A DNA stretch of 64,000 nt from Ophiodon elongatus (taxonomy: Eukaryota > Chordata > Actinopteri > Perciformes > Hexagrammidae). How positions within the stretch are numbered: position 1 is the first letter of the stretch; each line of letters begins with the position of its first letter. The stretch is from positions 432,501 to 496,500 of the forward strand of contig JACSYO010001932.1 in assembly GCA_016806645.1 (NCBI GenBank). Reading direction: 5' to 3'. This document shows, piece after piece, positions 24,152 to 37,585 of this stretch. The notes beneath the pieces were generated by a model. It ran no database searches. It saw only the letters and a program-made list of their open reading frames with translations, and was not told where the DNA came from. Made by a program: the position numbers and the translations under genes.

Positions 24152-24550
24152 CAATAGTTTGACATTTTGGGAAAATGTTTCTCTCTTGTTTGCTTTTTCT
24201 TCTCCTGATAGTTGGATGGAAAGATTGAGACCATTTTCATGTCTGAAGGATCAATATGAAGCGGGCCACTAGTGGCTGGTTAGCTTAGCTTAGCATAAAG
24301 ATTGGAAACGGGGAGAAACAGCTAGCCTGGCTCTGACCAATGGTAATAAAATCTGCCTATTAGCGTCTCTGAAGCTCATTAATTACTATGTTATATCATT
24401 AGTAATTAGTATATCGTATCTCCAACCGGCTGCTGGCTGCACAGTAGCTTCATGTTTACCAGACACACTTGAGAGTGGTATAGATCTCCTCATCTAACTG
24501 TTGGCCAGAATGCAAATAAGCATATTTCCCCTAATGTTGAATTATTCCTT
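24152..24550. mobile_element. Foldback-type non-autonomous element common in teleosts
   Basis: The first about 75 bases (AGTTTGACATTTTGGGAAAAT and following) align with the reverse complement of the last about 75 bases (ending AATGTTGAATTATTCCTT), giving long imperfect terminal inverted repeats. The interior has GGTTAGCTTAGCTTAGCATAA, GAAACAGCTAGCCTGGCTC and a CTAATTA-type stretch. I recognise this composition as a frequent interspersed repeat of percomorph genomes. No protein is encoded. Confidence 0.72.
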
Positions 24551-24705
24551 CAGCTTGTTGTGACATCATCAACAAGAGTTTGCGAGAGTGTTTTATATGC
24601 CGGCGTAGCTCCACGCTAAAGGCCTTCACGGGGCTTTTGCTTTCGTCAGGAGGACCTCAGGTGTTGTGTTTCAGGACTCTGAGAAGGCAATGGAATGAAG
24701 GCTCG

Positions 24706-24707
<2 letters not shown>

Positions 24708-24764
<57 letters not shown>

Positions 24765-24778
24765 ACACACACAGACAC

Positions 24779-24840
<62 letters not shown>
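24708..24840 (+). repeat. (CA)n microsatellite, 133 bp
   Basis: One of the longest arrays in the window, interrupted only by CAGA and CGCA units. Confidence 0.97.
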
Positions 24841-24842
<2 letters not shown>

Positions 24843-27097
24843 AGGGGAGTTTGCTCCTCACTCGACTTCAAAGCTAGCTGTCCCTTGAGGAACTTCAAAC
24901 GCTGGGGAGGCCATTAAAAGACAAAAAATATTTTCTGTAAGGTCGTGATTTATTTGATTGAAAAATGAAACCACGAACCCAACAGACATTATTTTCCCTT
25001 CCCAGGGCCTGCTTTACCAGGCAGGACCTAAATTGCTACCAGGTGGGAATCCTCTTAAGAGCAGAAGGACTCAGCCCGAAGAGCACAAGCCCCATTGCTC
25101 TCTTGTCTCTCGGCCCCTCCTTTGACTGCGTATCTCATTTTGTCTCCCGCATCTTTCTCTGTCTCCGTCTCCGTCTTTCTTTCGCGTGTTACATCTTCAT
25201 TAACGAGACAAAATAAAATGCACACACAGTAACTAGTCTGTCTGGAGCCGCTGATGTTTGGTGGTAGTGTAAGCAAACAGTCCCCCACCACCATCAGTCA
25301 ATGAAGGAAAGATAAAAGAGATGGAGACGGAGAGTGTTTGAGAGAAATGAGGAGGCAGTGAAATTCAAGCCCCTGAGAGAGAGTGATGGACTTGATGGAG
25401 TGTGTGTTGTGGGACCGAGACAGGTGAAAAGTTTGAGGGACTGAATTAAGTGAGTGGTGTCCTCTCAAGGAGAGGAGAAGGGTGAGGAGGAAGATTGGGA
25501 AGAAGCACTTGAGAGAGACTAGAGACGGATGATGGAAGCCGGCATACAGTCTCAGGATGTTAAAGTGAATCTCTGCTACTTGAATATCAAATTATGCTAA
25601 TGAGAGCATACTCAATTTTGTTGTTTGGAAGTGTCCTTTTCTGATTCCTTGAATAACTGATCAAAAACGGACAAATGCCCCGTCTGATGACAGTGTCACG
25701 TCAAGATATAGTCAGTGCAGATTCATCGGGGGTTGGATGGCAGACAATTACATATGAATTTTCCAAAAACCATAGTCATGGAACCGAATGCAGTCGTACC
25801 GTACAGGTGGAACAAGTTCACGCTTTTTGGGGAAACTTAGGAAACTGTGGGATACACATCATTCGTCATAAAACTAGTTGCGGCAATGCTCTGAACAGCT
25901 TATAAGGCAAGTTGAGCATCACAGATGACATTCTATGTTATATATTGTTTTGAAATGTGTGTTCAGACAGAAGGAAAATGTGCGCCTCGCTTTGATTGTG
26001 CATATTTGACAGTTGGACCATTTTGTGCAATCTGTGTTTGATCGCTCCAAACGGCAAATGTACCAACTGTGCAGGCGTTAGCCGGAGCTAGCTAGAGATG
26101 TATGCACCAGGTCTGTCCTCACCAGGACCTCCAGTTCTTTCTGTTAGTTTCATAAGTACATTGGTAAAGCCACAGGATGTTTTTTTTGCCTCAACTTGAA
26201 ACAGTTGATACCCACAAGGACACTTCTTCCCTTCAGTCTCAGCAAATCTGCATCTTTCCATAACCCCTCGTTCCCTTTCTTCTGAATTTGTTTGTCTACA
26301 ATTCCCTTCATGTTCTGTCTGAACATACCGTAAGAGCCTCTGAAGATGGACCAGCCCTCAACTCTTCCTGTGACAATAAAGTAAAGCAGACATCCAGACA
26401 TCCACTCGTCTCACCATTCATATGAGAACAAAGGAGCTCCATTGGAGGATTGGTTTTAATCAGAAGCAAACTAATCACTGTTTTTCACTGTGACAAAGAT
26501 GGTGTGTAGCGTGGCATCCACACAAAAAGTATTACTACAACAAAACAAGGTACAGCTAGAGAAGAAGATATTTGAACTAGTTAAAAAGTTTGAAAGGCCT
26601 ATGAGACAGCGCACGAGGCCGGGTTGTACAGCTCTGGAACTTGCACAAGCTATGCCTTTCACTTCATCTTTGTATTAGCTGCAGAGGCAACACATAAGCA
26701 TGTTATGAGGTTATGTATGGTATGCACACTTGCATGCACAGCATTTATTTAGCCAGAGCCCTGTGTTGTTGTTGTGTCTTACAGAAACGAGGAAGCCTGC
26801 GTGTTTTTGCCGCAGACAGAACTGGAGAGAGTCGGGTGTTTTCTTTGCATATTAGTTTGGGGGTTTGTGCTTCTGTGGATGTTGTCTTGGCCTTGTTTAT
26901 CTGTGTTTGTTTGAGTGAAGGGAAGAGAGACTGAAAAAAAAAAAAAAAATTGTTTTTCACAGCTTACAGGCCGACGTTCTCACCAGCAGTCTCGCGGTTG
27001 GAGCGTATTGGCCACTCAGCACATGAGTCACTCACTTCGAGTAAGTCTGTGTGTGTTTCGTCCCTCCATGTGGGCGGCCCCACTGTTTGTTTATGAG

Positions 27098-27168
27098 TGT
27101 GTCCGTGTGTCCGTGTGTCCGTGTGTCCCTGTGTTTTGCGTGCGTGGGCAGCATTGATGAAATTGTGT

Positions 27169-27201
<33 letters not shown>

Positions 27202-27256
27202 CTCCTCCTCCTCCTCCTCTTCCTCCTCCTCCTCCTCCACCTCCTCCTCCTCCTCC
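27098..27256 (+). repeat. GTGTGTCC octamers followed by (CTC/TCC)n tract
   Basis: About four GTGTGTCC/GTGTCCGT units at 27098-27130. A pyrimidine triplet array at 27167-27256 gives artefactual Pro/Leu ORFs. Confidence 0.93.
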
Positions 27257-28845
27257 GTCTAATGTTATCTCACTTCCTCTGGGCCCCTGACAAACCCACC
27301 AAACAGGGAGAAAATAGAGCGCTTTATTGGGACGCCTGTCAGGACTCCCCCTGGATTTATGGCCAACAGACGGTGTTTATCACTTAGCCGAGGGAGGCAG
27401 AGTAAGAGAGGGTGGGAGAGGCAGCGGTTGGGGGGGGGGTAAAGGAACAGAGCGACCCTATCCTCCATTTGCATAAAGAAGCGATCAAACTGACTGGAAC
27501 CATTCCTGGAAAACGATCATTAAATGATTACACTGTTAACATCTTGAACACATTCACGGGACAAGCTAGTGCCACTGATAATGTTTGTTAACTTTGTTAT
27601 GTCAACTGTTCACGACTGTCGGAAAGTAAATGCACATTTTTGCTGCTTTGCGAGAGGCAAAGCCAGTGTTTCTGTTGCTGTGATTGATCAACAACGCATG
27701 GTGACAAGGTGCGAAGCGAGTTGAGTCATGCTCTTCATGGAATCATCATCTGTTGGTTCTTATTATCGTGTTTCAGGGCAAGGTTCTTTGTCCGCAGTGT
27801 TTTTTTTATTTACACTGAATCTTTCTGTTTACGACTTCATCTGGGTGTTGGAGGTCCCGGCGAACAACGGGGGAAATGATAACAAATGTTCATGTGAACT
27901 AAATCAGCGTTGTAAATAGCTCGCGCTGTGAGAATAGTGTGTGTACTGAAATGTTTTGTCAAGACAAATACTCCAAACCAGTCTTTTTTCAGACGCAGTC
28001 GGGGTCTCATTAATGTGGGCTGTACAATGTTGTGCTCGTCTTCCTTTGTTGCATGACTCGAGGACAAAGAGGCACATGTTCCATTCTCAGGTAGCTGAAC
28101 CTTGAACTTTGCTTCGCAGATAGCTTATGTCTTGGTTGTTCATTAGGATGATTCAATTGTTTATCTCAAGTTGCTATATTTTATGGCTTTGAAGCTTCTT
28201 TTTTTTTTTTTGTCTAGCGACTTGTGTAAATTGTCTTTTCTGTAGCCACAGGGAGTATGTCAGCTGTCACTTTGTGGCTAACTGTACTCCTCCAATTAGT
28301 TGTTTCCTAGGCACTGTCCACACACTGTTCTGCTTTATTGATACTGAATCTGGGTTTTACCAGGATGCTTTGCATCGTACCAACATTTATTAGAGGGGCT
28401 ACAATTTTCATTCAACAACAACAATGTAAAAAAAGTGAAATACATTTGCTTATTTGATCATAACTACAACAAGTTTTTCAGTGTGTCGTTACTCAGAAGT
28501 ACCCTCATAAAAAAAAAAAAAAGAAATTGCAAAAAGCACAAATAGTAGTGTTCTCGTTGCTGCAAGTTTCCGTGTCACGTAAATTGCCTCCTCTGCTCAA
28601 TCCGTGTGGACAGTCCCCATACCGCTCATGTGCACATGACAACATTTCTGTCACGCTGACCCTCATGGCCATGAAGACATTAGAAGCATAATTCGCGCTT
28701 AATATTTCCCACAACAAGGTCACAAGTCATGACTGTGTGGACAATGCACGCACACATCACTGCAGCAACTCACCCGTGTACATGCAAATACCCAATGTAG
28801 TACTGCGTGCATGTCCTCCATACATTTACACAGATCTTGGCATAT

Positions 28846-28869
28846 TTATATATATATATATATATATAT
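28846..28869 (+). repeat. (TA)n microsatellite
   Basis: About 12 TA units. Confidence 0.9.
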
Positions 28870-29808
28870 CCGGCCTTTAGTAGTACCAGCTTTTAACACT
28901 AACCAGCATAAGAACTGTGCACCTTGCTACACACCAGTCAACTCATGCAGCGCACAATGGCACATTGGCATAGATGGACCTTTGCTACGTGCTAACTAGC
29001 ATGCGAGAGAATGCCACATGTCAGTCCGCCGTGGCGACGCAGTGATGGACCACGGTGACGCAGAGGAACGACGCTGACATACTAAACAAACTGCGATCTT
29101 ATTCGCAGCAACTATTTATAAGAGTGTCTCGGGAGAGAGCTCACCGCCCTTCATCTTCTCCCTCCTTCTCTCACCATCCTCTATCTCTGTCTGCTGAGAG
29201 GATGAATTAGGGATGACAGAACCTCTGTACAGGCTTTTAGTGAAGGGGAAAGGAGAAGGAGGGGGAAGGAGGGGGAAGAAGCGGGTTAACGGAATCATTA
29301 ACACATGATGATTTAACTGGTTTGATTTATTACCACGCTATGCTTTTCTGGCATCTTGGGCTATCCTCCTGCTGATTGGAGGGGAAAGAGTTTTCTTCTC
29401 CCTCGCAACATCCTTCCTTCCTGCCCCTGAGGAGTCCCCCTCTATGTGTCTTAAACAGCTTCTCTTCCCTCACATTCGTTTCTCTTCCTCCCTTTGCAGG
29501 GCATCTTCTTCATCCAACACAACCCCCCCCAGCCCCTTTGTTTTTTTGTCATGTTCCCTCCACCTCTTATTCGGACTCTCACTTTCTTCCTCTCATTTTC
29601 TCTTGCTCCGTCTCCTCCCCAGTGTTCATTTGTATCAAGATTTAATGCCCCCAAACAAGCTTTCTGTGTCAGCCCACTGAGAGTGTCAGCGGGGGCGCTC
29701 TGTTCCCCCTTCTGTCTCTGCTGTGAGAATCACTCTCAAAGCTGCTTAGGCACACACACGCACTCACGGGGCGCCTGTGTTTTGGCCACAGAAACACACA
29801 CTCTCAGG

Positions 29809-29810
<2 letters not shown>

Positions 29811-29842
<32 letters not shown>

Positions 29843-29933
29843 CACACACACACGCGCAGTCTCACTCACTTTAGAACACACTGCGCCAGAGCATGGTGTC
29901 ATCTTAGCCCTAGAGGCGCACTCCATGCACTGG

Positions 29934-29999
<66 letters not shown>

Positions 30000-30121
30000 C
30001 CCATCCCCACCAATCACATTTCACCTACTCCATGGTTCTTTTCTCCATGGGGGGGCGGGACTCCCTGCCTGACCATCAAGAATTAGATCAAGCAGCATCA
30101 TGATTGGATTTGAGCTTTGAT

Positions 30122-30200
<79 letters not shown>

Positions 30201-30260
30201 AACTCCTCCTGCTGCCTCAATAAGCAGCCTGACACTGGCCATGCACACACATCCAGACGT

Positions 30261-30299
<39 letters not shown>

Positions 30300-30383
30300 G
30301 CTTACTGCCGTTACTCTGCTACTTGCTTGGCTGTTTCCCCACAATTTCCCAAACTCATGGGTAACCAAATATACTGCTGCCCA

Positions 30384-30424
<41 letters not shown>
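29811..30424 (+). repeat. Cluster of five CA/TG arrays
   Basis: (CA)n at 29811-29856, 30123-30200, 30263-30297 and 30381-30424, with (TG)n of 31 units at 29936-29998. This is the densest microsatellite cluster in the window. Confidence 0.95.
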
Positions 30425-30428
<4 letters not shown>

Positions 30429-31562
30429 AAGACGCATACACTAAAAATCTAACAAGAACTAGGGCAGGAGTTGTCGCGCTAATCTCCTTCTACATCTACT
30501 CCTCTTTCTTTCTTTCACTTATTCTTATTTTTTCCTCTCTTTTTTTCCTCCCTAAAGCCCTTAATCAGAGGGACTCCTTGTCCCTCCCTCTCTCTATCCG
30601 TGGGGCGTCCCAATTCACTAACCTGGTGAATAATTAATGCCGGCAGGCCGAGTTGATTAAAATAACACATCAGCTCTCCTTCATTGAGAAGAGGCATGGC
30701 CCTTCTGTGATGTCGCTGGTGGTGTGGCTAAAGCACAGCAGAGGGGAGAGTTCTCTCTTCATATTAACATTGATTAAGATTTTATGGGTGTAACACCATA
30801 TGTGCCCCAATGTGGTTTCCCTATTGTAGCAGGTTATGGTGGACCTTTTGAACAGGAGTGACATTTCATTTTTTTTTTACCATAAATTAGAGTCCAACAT
30901 ACTGGATTTTTTATTAAAGAATCGTGACCTCAGACATTTTATCGTCAAAAACTTTCTAAATGACCTCAAATTTACAGAATTGCCAGCATTACTCTACCAA
31001 AGTCTCTTGTCTCTTAACAATCAGCATATATTCCAATACCCCTATTTATGTGATGAGCTTAAATCGATGGTGTCTGGCTTTTTCACAAATGCCTTAAAGC
31101 CTTACCATACCAGAACTCGCTGTCTGTCACCAGTCCCCTCTTCTTCTCTTCCTCCCTCGCTGTCTCTCTATGCTGTCTCTCTATTTTAAATCGAAACAGA
31201 TGGCATTCATGGGTGACACATGACGCATGTTCATGTTCGCTAATTATGTCGTCGCCGTGCCATTGGCCTGTCTGCTTTGATTCCCTCGCTCCAACAGCTG
31301 TACATTTGCGAGTGTCAACCCCTCCCCCCTCTTCTCACACCCCTCTTTCCATCTCTGCTGTACATTTCTTTTGCCGAGGCTCCAACAATTCCGTTAGAGC
31401 CATCTTTAAGGAGGACACTGCAACAAATAGTGTGGAATCAAGGGGACTTAAAAAGAGAAAGGGATGTGTGATGTGTGTTGTGTGCCTATGTGTAGTGTGT
31501 GTACAGTTTTAATAGGGCATGTTCCCTTTTGAAATGCCATCTCATACAAACACTGCAGGTTG

Positions 31563-31803
31563 GTGTGTGTGTGTGTGTGTGTGTATGTGTGTGTGTGTGT
31601 GTGAGAGTGAGAGTGAGAGGGAGGGAGAGAGAGAGAGAGAGAGATATTGTTGAGTGGGTGCTCAAGTGGGCTTGTTTACCATTCAGCTGCTGTGAGTTGT
31701 GAGAGGCTGACTGGCCAAACACTCCTAATGAGTTCCTCCTCAGCCCTCTTCAACAAACACACACACACACAGACACACACACACACACACACACGCACAC
31801 ACT
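31563..31803 (+). repeat. (TG)n-(GA)n 31563-31645 and (CA)n 31757-31803
   Basis: The first array is compound TG, GAGAGT and GA. The second is CA with one CAGA. Confidence 0.93.
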
Positions 31804-32608
31804 CGTGCCTCCGCTCCACTCTCCTCTGAAACATTGTTGCAGTTGCCACTGGGGGTCATTGTTCCCCATAGCTTTAGCTCAAACTCTGTTGTCATAGTTC
31901 TGCTGTTGTTCTGGTGTGTGTGCAGGTCCATGCCCTTGTCAGTTGCCATGACGCCCTGCTCACCAGACTCGCACCATGCTCCCAAACCCATTTGCGCCTC
32001 ACTTGTTTATACATTACAATAAGTGAGACTGAGGCATGCCTGAGTAAAGAAGAGAGATTGGGTCACTGTTCTGTTTCAATGATTTATTCATTGTGACCTT
32101 GTTTCCCAAAAAGCACATTTTTCATTTCAGCAAGTAAGCATCTTTACTTTTTTTATTCACAGTGGTGCTCTCTTCCTCTTTTTTTCGTGCTTTCTTTGCT
32201 TCAGATCGCTCTCCTTCATCTGTGTGTTTTCTCTCATTGAGATGCAGCATCTCACCGATCTCTTACCCTCATTACCTATTTTGCCTCGTTCTTTCATGCT
32301 TCTCTCTTTTGTTCTTCTGCTTCTTTCTTCTTTTTTTTTCTAGTTAGCATTCTGGTTCAGAAAGAATTTTATTGGTGTTAACTCCCTTTGATGTTTTTCC
32401 ACCTCTATAGATACAAGTTGTCTAATTTAAGCTTGTTCTGAGTTTGGCAAATATAGTTCCATTTCTCTTTTAGTATCTCCCTCGCTGCTAAATTAGCGCT
32501 GTGTGAGTGATGCTACTTGGTAGCTATAAGTGTCAAGAGTTACCAAACAGACGTGTACATCCTCAGGTGAGCTGGAAGTCAGTACCACCTGTTAATGCGA
32601 TTACCATT

Positions 32609-32621
32609 TGACCTTTGAACT
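32609..32621 (-). promoter_or_regulatory. DR1 nuclear-receptor motif (minus strand)
   Basis: Reads AGTTCA, A, AGGTCA on the minus strand, the spacing used by PPAR/RXR, HNF4 and COUP-TF. It is outside any recognised repeat. A match like this is expected by chance about 0.1 times per 64 kb, so it is a candidate only. Confidence 0.3.
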
Positions 32622-33728
32622 CCACTTCGAGCTAGCTAAGTACAGAGCAAGCACATGATGGCTGGCGGATTAATGTCTGATCCCTGGATATACTAAAGCT
32701 TGTTTGGTCAAGAAACCAACTCTCGCAACTGCCTTGTTCATAAGTGGCGCTCAGTCCTCCACCAAGTGAGCGCACGTTGTTGTTGTTGTTGTCGTTGTTG
32801 TTTTTGTACAATCAGCTCTCTCTGGATTGCAGCTCGTACGGCCCTCCTACCCATCTCGGTTTCTCTCTCATCACAAAGAGCGGCTGCTTTACGACGGTGT
32901 GGCTGCAGTAAAAGCCAAGGGTTGTAGGGGGGGAGGAGGGGGGGGGGCACAGAAGGCTGTCGGGTGGATGTAAATTACACAAATAAAACTCCACACTGGC
33001 ACTGAGCTTCCCCCCCGAGAGAGAGCCAGAGAGAGTGGAGGGTAGCCGGTGAGAGATATTTGCTATAACTAAGAGGAAGGGGATGAGACAGGCAGAAGGT
33101 ATGCAGAGAAGAGGTGGCGAAAAAGGGAATATATGGAAACAAATGATGGCAGTCAAAGATTGAGTCTCTGTATATGTAAAGAGGAGGAAGCGGAAGGAAG
33201 TGAAGAAAGTTAGTAAAGAGACATCATTCAGCACCTGAATATTGGATTTGGAGCCCTATGTGCCTCGTTGACACAATCCCCCGTAGCTGTGCCACTCGGC
33301 TTCCTCTCCTGCTCTTCATCACCTCCTCCCATCCTCCCATCCTCCCATCCTCCCCTCAGCATCCCTCCCTTCTTTCTTAAGGGTTTTTTCCTCATCTGCC
33401 TGTCCGCTCACCTTGGCACTCTTCAGAGGGCGTTCTGTGCAGTGCGGATGAGTGTTGTTCTTTCTAGCTGAAAGAAAGACTCCACAGTCATTTTAGACAC
33501 AACGTGCCCACCTCCAGCCAGCAGATGTGCTCCTTACCGCCGCAGCAGGAGTCGGGGTGTGACCAGAAACGCTCGGTAGGAAATTGGGTGTGCTTTGTAA
33601 TGCGGGCATTATTTTGTAGCTTGGCAACATTAACAGTAGGAGGAAACGTGGCTATAACCAGGGTTTCCTCTGGCCCCAAAAGGAGAGTGCAGAATGGATG
33701 TTGTTGCCCGCATTGTCCCTCCCTCTCT

Positions 33729-33729
<1 letters not shown>

Positions 33730-33790
<61 letters not shown>
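33730..33790 (+). repeat. (CA)n microsatellite
   Basis: About 30 pure CA units. An 8-bp CCTCCCAT repeat of about four units lies upstream near 33325-33355. Confidence 0.95.
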
Positions 33791-33794
<4 letters not shown>

Positions 33795-34704
33795 GACACA
33801 CACAAAAGTTGTAGTGTAGTGGTATGGTCTAAACTATGTTACCAGTGGGACCGCTAATACTAATAGCTGCTCATTTATTTGATAGATGTATTGTGCAGTT
33901 GTATATTTCTTCAATTAGAAGTGGTGTGGTTTTAGGGCTGCTGCCAAGGAATATTTTAAATTTCTTTACGCTTAATCATTTTCGTTTAGTCTGCAAAACT
34001 TCTTCAGATAGTTTTGTTTATTCAACCAACAGTCTATGTATGTTTTAATTGAACCAATGTAAATCACAGAAAAGCAGCAAATTCACACATGTGCGAGGCT
34101 GGAAACAGAGAATGTTTGTCATTTTTGATTAATAACTGACTATTACAACTTTTGGCAAAAGATGTTCTGGCAATGACTCAATCAAGTTATCTAACAATCG
34201 TTTCAGCGTTATCAAATGTGGTGATTTGAAATGTTAATATGAAGTCCACTGCGGCTCAGCAGCCAAGAAACAAAGTAACTTTATTTTCTCAGCAGTCCAC
34301 AATAGGAGTTGTTGCTGCACAGAAAAAAATGACTTACTGTACAGTGAGCTAAGCAATAAGCATCCACTGAAAGACGGTCTTATACACAGACGCACACAGG
34401 CAAGCTGCTTCAGAGAGTCTTTTGTTAGCAACTCAATCAGTGTAAACACCAAGTCGGGCATATGAGGGGCAGCTGGCTCCTCTCGCAGTGGCTGCCTGGG
34501 CCTCTGACTGCTGCACCGCGCACGATAAGCCGAGGGAGTAGAGCCGTGTGACCAGTAAACCTCATGGCAGCTCGCCGTAGTGGCAGACGGCAAAGCGGTT
34601 AAGTTGATTATATAGAGTTGTACATTTCCTCAGGGAGTTAAGGAGGAACTGAGGCAGGATGGTATGAAGGAGAAAGATCAATTGGAGGAGGAGGAATAAA
34701 ATTG

Positions 34705-34705
<1 letters not shown>

Positions 34706-34773
<68 letters not shown>
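34706..34773 (+). repeat. (GA)n microsatellite
   Basis: About 34 pure GA units. Confidence 0.97.
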
Positions 34774-34775
<2 letters not shown>

Positions 34776-35539
34776 TAGACGGGAAAGTGGTCAGACGGGA
34801 AAGTTGAAAGAGCTTCTAAAATCTGAAGCAATGAACACAAGTGAAGTGAACGCGAGACTGGAATGAAGGGATCTTTGTAAAATGGCCGATTCAGAGCTCA
34901 AACCAGCACCTGACGACAACAACAACAACAAATGTTTTGACAAATACAATTTTCGGATGAATACACGCTGTTTGGTCCTTAATATAAATTACACTTTAAT
35001 CTTAATTCACATTAAGTTTAAGATTTTTAACCATCATCAGGAACCGTACTTGGATGTTCATGGAAATGGTCTTGTTATTATTCTCCATTATGCCCCAAAT
35101 CTCTATTCTATTCTATTCTTGGAAGTAAGTGCTCACTTCCTTGAAAATGGATGTCACTGCCAAATTGTATTTTTTTTTTTTAAGGCAAGCAGTTCTCTAA
35201 TTGCATTTGTTACCATGCCAACAACCATCTATTACAGGAAAGAAAATATTTTTTCAGTGAAGTGTTTTTCTCCTAACATCTAAATACATTGCAAAATGTT
35301 CCAATCTGACGGACATTAGCCGATGTGCTGGTATAGACCTTAGCTTTGGAGGCTGCCGTAGCATCTGGTGAATTCATGTGGAATATACCTATGCATATTC
35401 TCTGGCAAGAAAAACCCAACAACATCAAAACATAAATTCAAACAAGAAACATTCTGCACGTTGACAGTACAACATAAGCTTTTAAGCCAAATATGCCAAT
35501 AAATGTTTTTCGCCGTGTGAATTAGGCTTTGCTACTGTC

Positions 35540-35541
<2 letters not shown>

Positions 35542-35593
<52 letters not shown>

Positions 35594-35606
35594 AGACAGA
35601 CAGACA
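35542..35606 (+). repeat. (TG)n followed by (CAGA)n
   Basis: About 25 TG units, then three CAGA units. Confidence 0.95.
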
Positions 35607-36446
35607 TATAGTGTGTCTCTGCTGTGGGACAACAGAAATACTCTGGATGATGTGTCCCACTCAGCTGTTTTGCCAGACGACTGGGTTTTTGGCACAGAGT
35701 GAGAGAGGATGGTGTCCATTGTTGTCTCCTTGCTGGAATGATCCTGCACCTGCATGTTGCTGATGGTGGGATTTGCTGTACGTGTGTGTGTCTGTGTGTA
35801 CGTGTGTGTGAATGTGTCATTGTACACTGTTACAAAGCACCTTATACAGCTTTATGGCAGCCAGCATTCAGATCTTGTCAAAGTGTCCTTGAACCAAGGA
35901 GAGTTTTAATGTGCGCTACTCACCACTCTATTATAATATTCTGAGACAAAAGAAAAAAACACGTATAGGTGCTTAAGGACAACAATAATGTGAAATATTC
36001 TTTCACTGTGCTTTTGTTCCCTTTCCTTAAGGAAATAATGTTGTTTTTTTCTCATGAGTGTGTGTTGCCCTGTGGGCGATGTCTCATGTTGTGTGTGCAC
36101 ATCTATTGACTCAACCTGTTTAATTAGCTCGTGTCTATCTAGATACGTGCAACTGACTTTTGCTTCCCTTTACGCCCTGCGCGCATCTGCGTCTGACTCT
36201 GCGTGCACTCGTCCAAACATTAGCCGCACACTGCTCATTCATCTGTTATTAGGTAGATGGCACATGGACATCATCTGTGTCTTTTGCGTTGCTGCCCATT
36301 GTTCGTCACCAGAAGCCTCTCTGACACACATTATGATCATAACTCCAGGTTCAGCCCAGAGCACTCTGGCTAGATGCCTGGGTTTGACCGTTGAACCCTG
36401 AGGTGTACTCTAGCAACTCCCTCAGCACCGGGCCTGCAGGGGTGTG

Positions 36447-36447
36447 G

Positions 36448-36486
<39 letters not shown>
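36447..36486 (+). repeat. (TG)n microsatellite
   Basis: About 20 TG units. Confidence 0.93.
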
Positions 36487-36487
<1 letters not shown>

Positions 36488-37544
36488 ACATGAGAGAGAA
36501 AGGGAAGGAGTGTCTTGTTTACAAGCTGGCTGCTTTATTGCCCGATCACATGGGTATGATGGGGACAAAGTATTCATACATGCGCAAATTGTAATATCTG
36601 TGAAAGCCTTAGCACATTGTACATATTGTATACTTTCTTTTTCTTTTTACATTTGTCTATACGTGTGTTTATAAATGTGTGTCACATGCATTTGTGTGTG
36701 AGCTTGTGTGTCTGTGTGCACATCTGTTTGTGCTCTTTTATGCTTTAGTGTGTGTGTTTGTGTGTGTGTGTGTGTATTTGCATGCTGCTCCATACCAACA
36801 GGGTTATTTAATATGAACTTTTTGGGACAGCTGAATGTCAGCAGATCCATTATCCTTTATCTGAACTCCCCGGAGCAGAAAGAAAGAGAGAGATAGTGGA
36901 TGAGGTGGTTCAGTAGATGAATGGATGAGTGGTTGGATGGATGAACGTATATCAGTGTCCAATGACACTCTCCTGTTAACTGTCGCTTTCGGTCCCTCAT
37001 GAATTATTCACACACAATTTCTTCACTTGAGTGTCATAGTTGCAATCTTCTCCATTAGAAAAGACTATATGTTAAGGGTGGGACAGTGATTGACCTTCAT
37101 CAATACCCTGACACCAGTGGAGCACAGTATTCTCATGCAGTATTGGAGCACAATCTACCCATCCTTTAGTGTAGACATTTTAAGTCTAACACCGTCTCTA
37201 TTTTCTGTTGAATACTTGTTGTCGTATGTATGTGTTTTCTTATTTGTCTCAATAATACAGGTCAAATATTATACCTGTATTTTAAATATATATTTAGTCA
37301 TTTAGGAGTTAAAGTTAAGGTTACAGTTTTGCATGTTGCATATTCATGGTCAATGCTTTATGATAACATCATGCAGTATGTTTCCCTGTGATTTATATCC
37401 CTATTACAATGGTACACATTATAGAATAAACTGTATTGGGTCCATAGACGTTCTGATTGTCACTGTCTCAACCGTATTTATCTATTAGTGGAAGTGAGTC
37501 CAGTTGAGAGTGTAGATTGGAAAGATGTGCAGAGGGAATTTTAA

Positions 37545-37546
<2 letters not shown>

Positions 37547-37581
<35 letters not shown>
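37547..37581 (+). repeat. (CA)n microsatellite
   Basis: About 17 CA units. Confidence 0.93.

Positions 37582-37585
<4 letters not shown>

Noticed and set aside
36376..36397. DR1-like pair on the minus strand (GGTTCA-A-CGGTCA)
   Set aside because: One half-site has C at the first position. Too weak to list beside the perfect matches.
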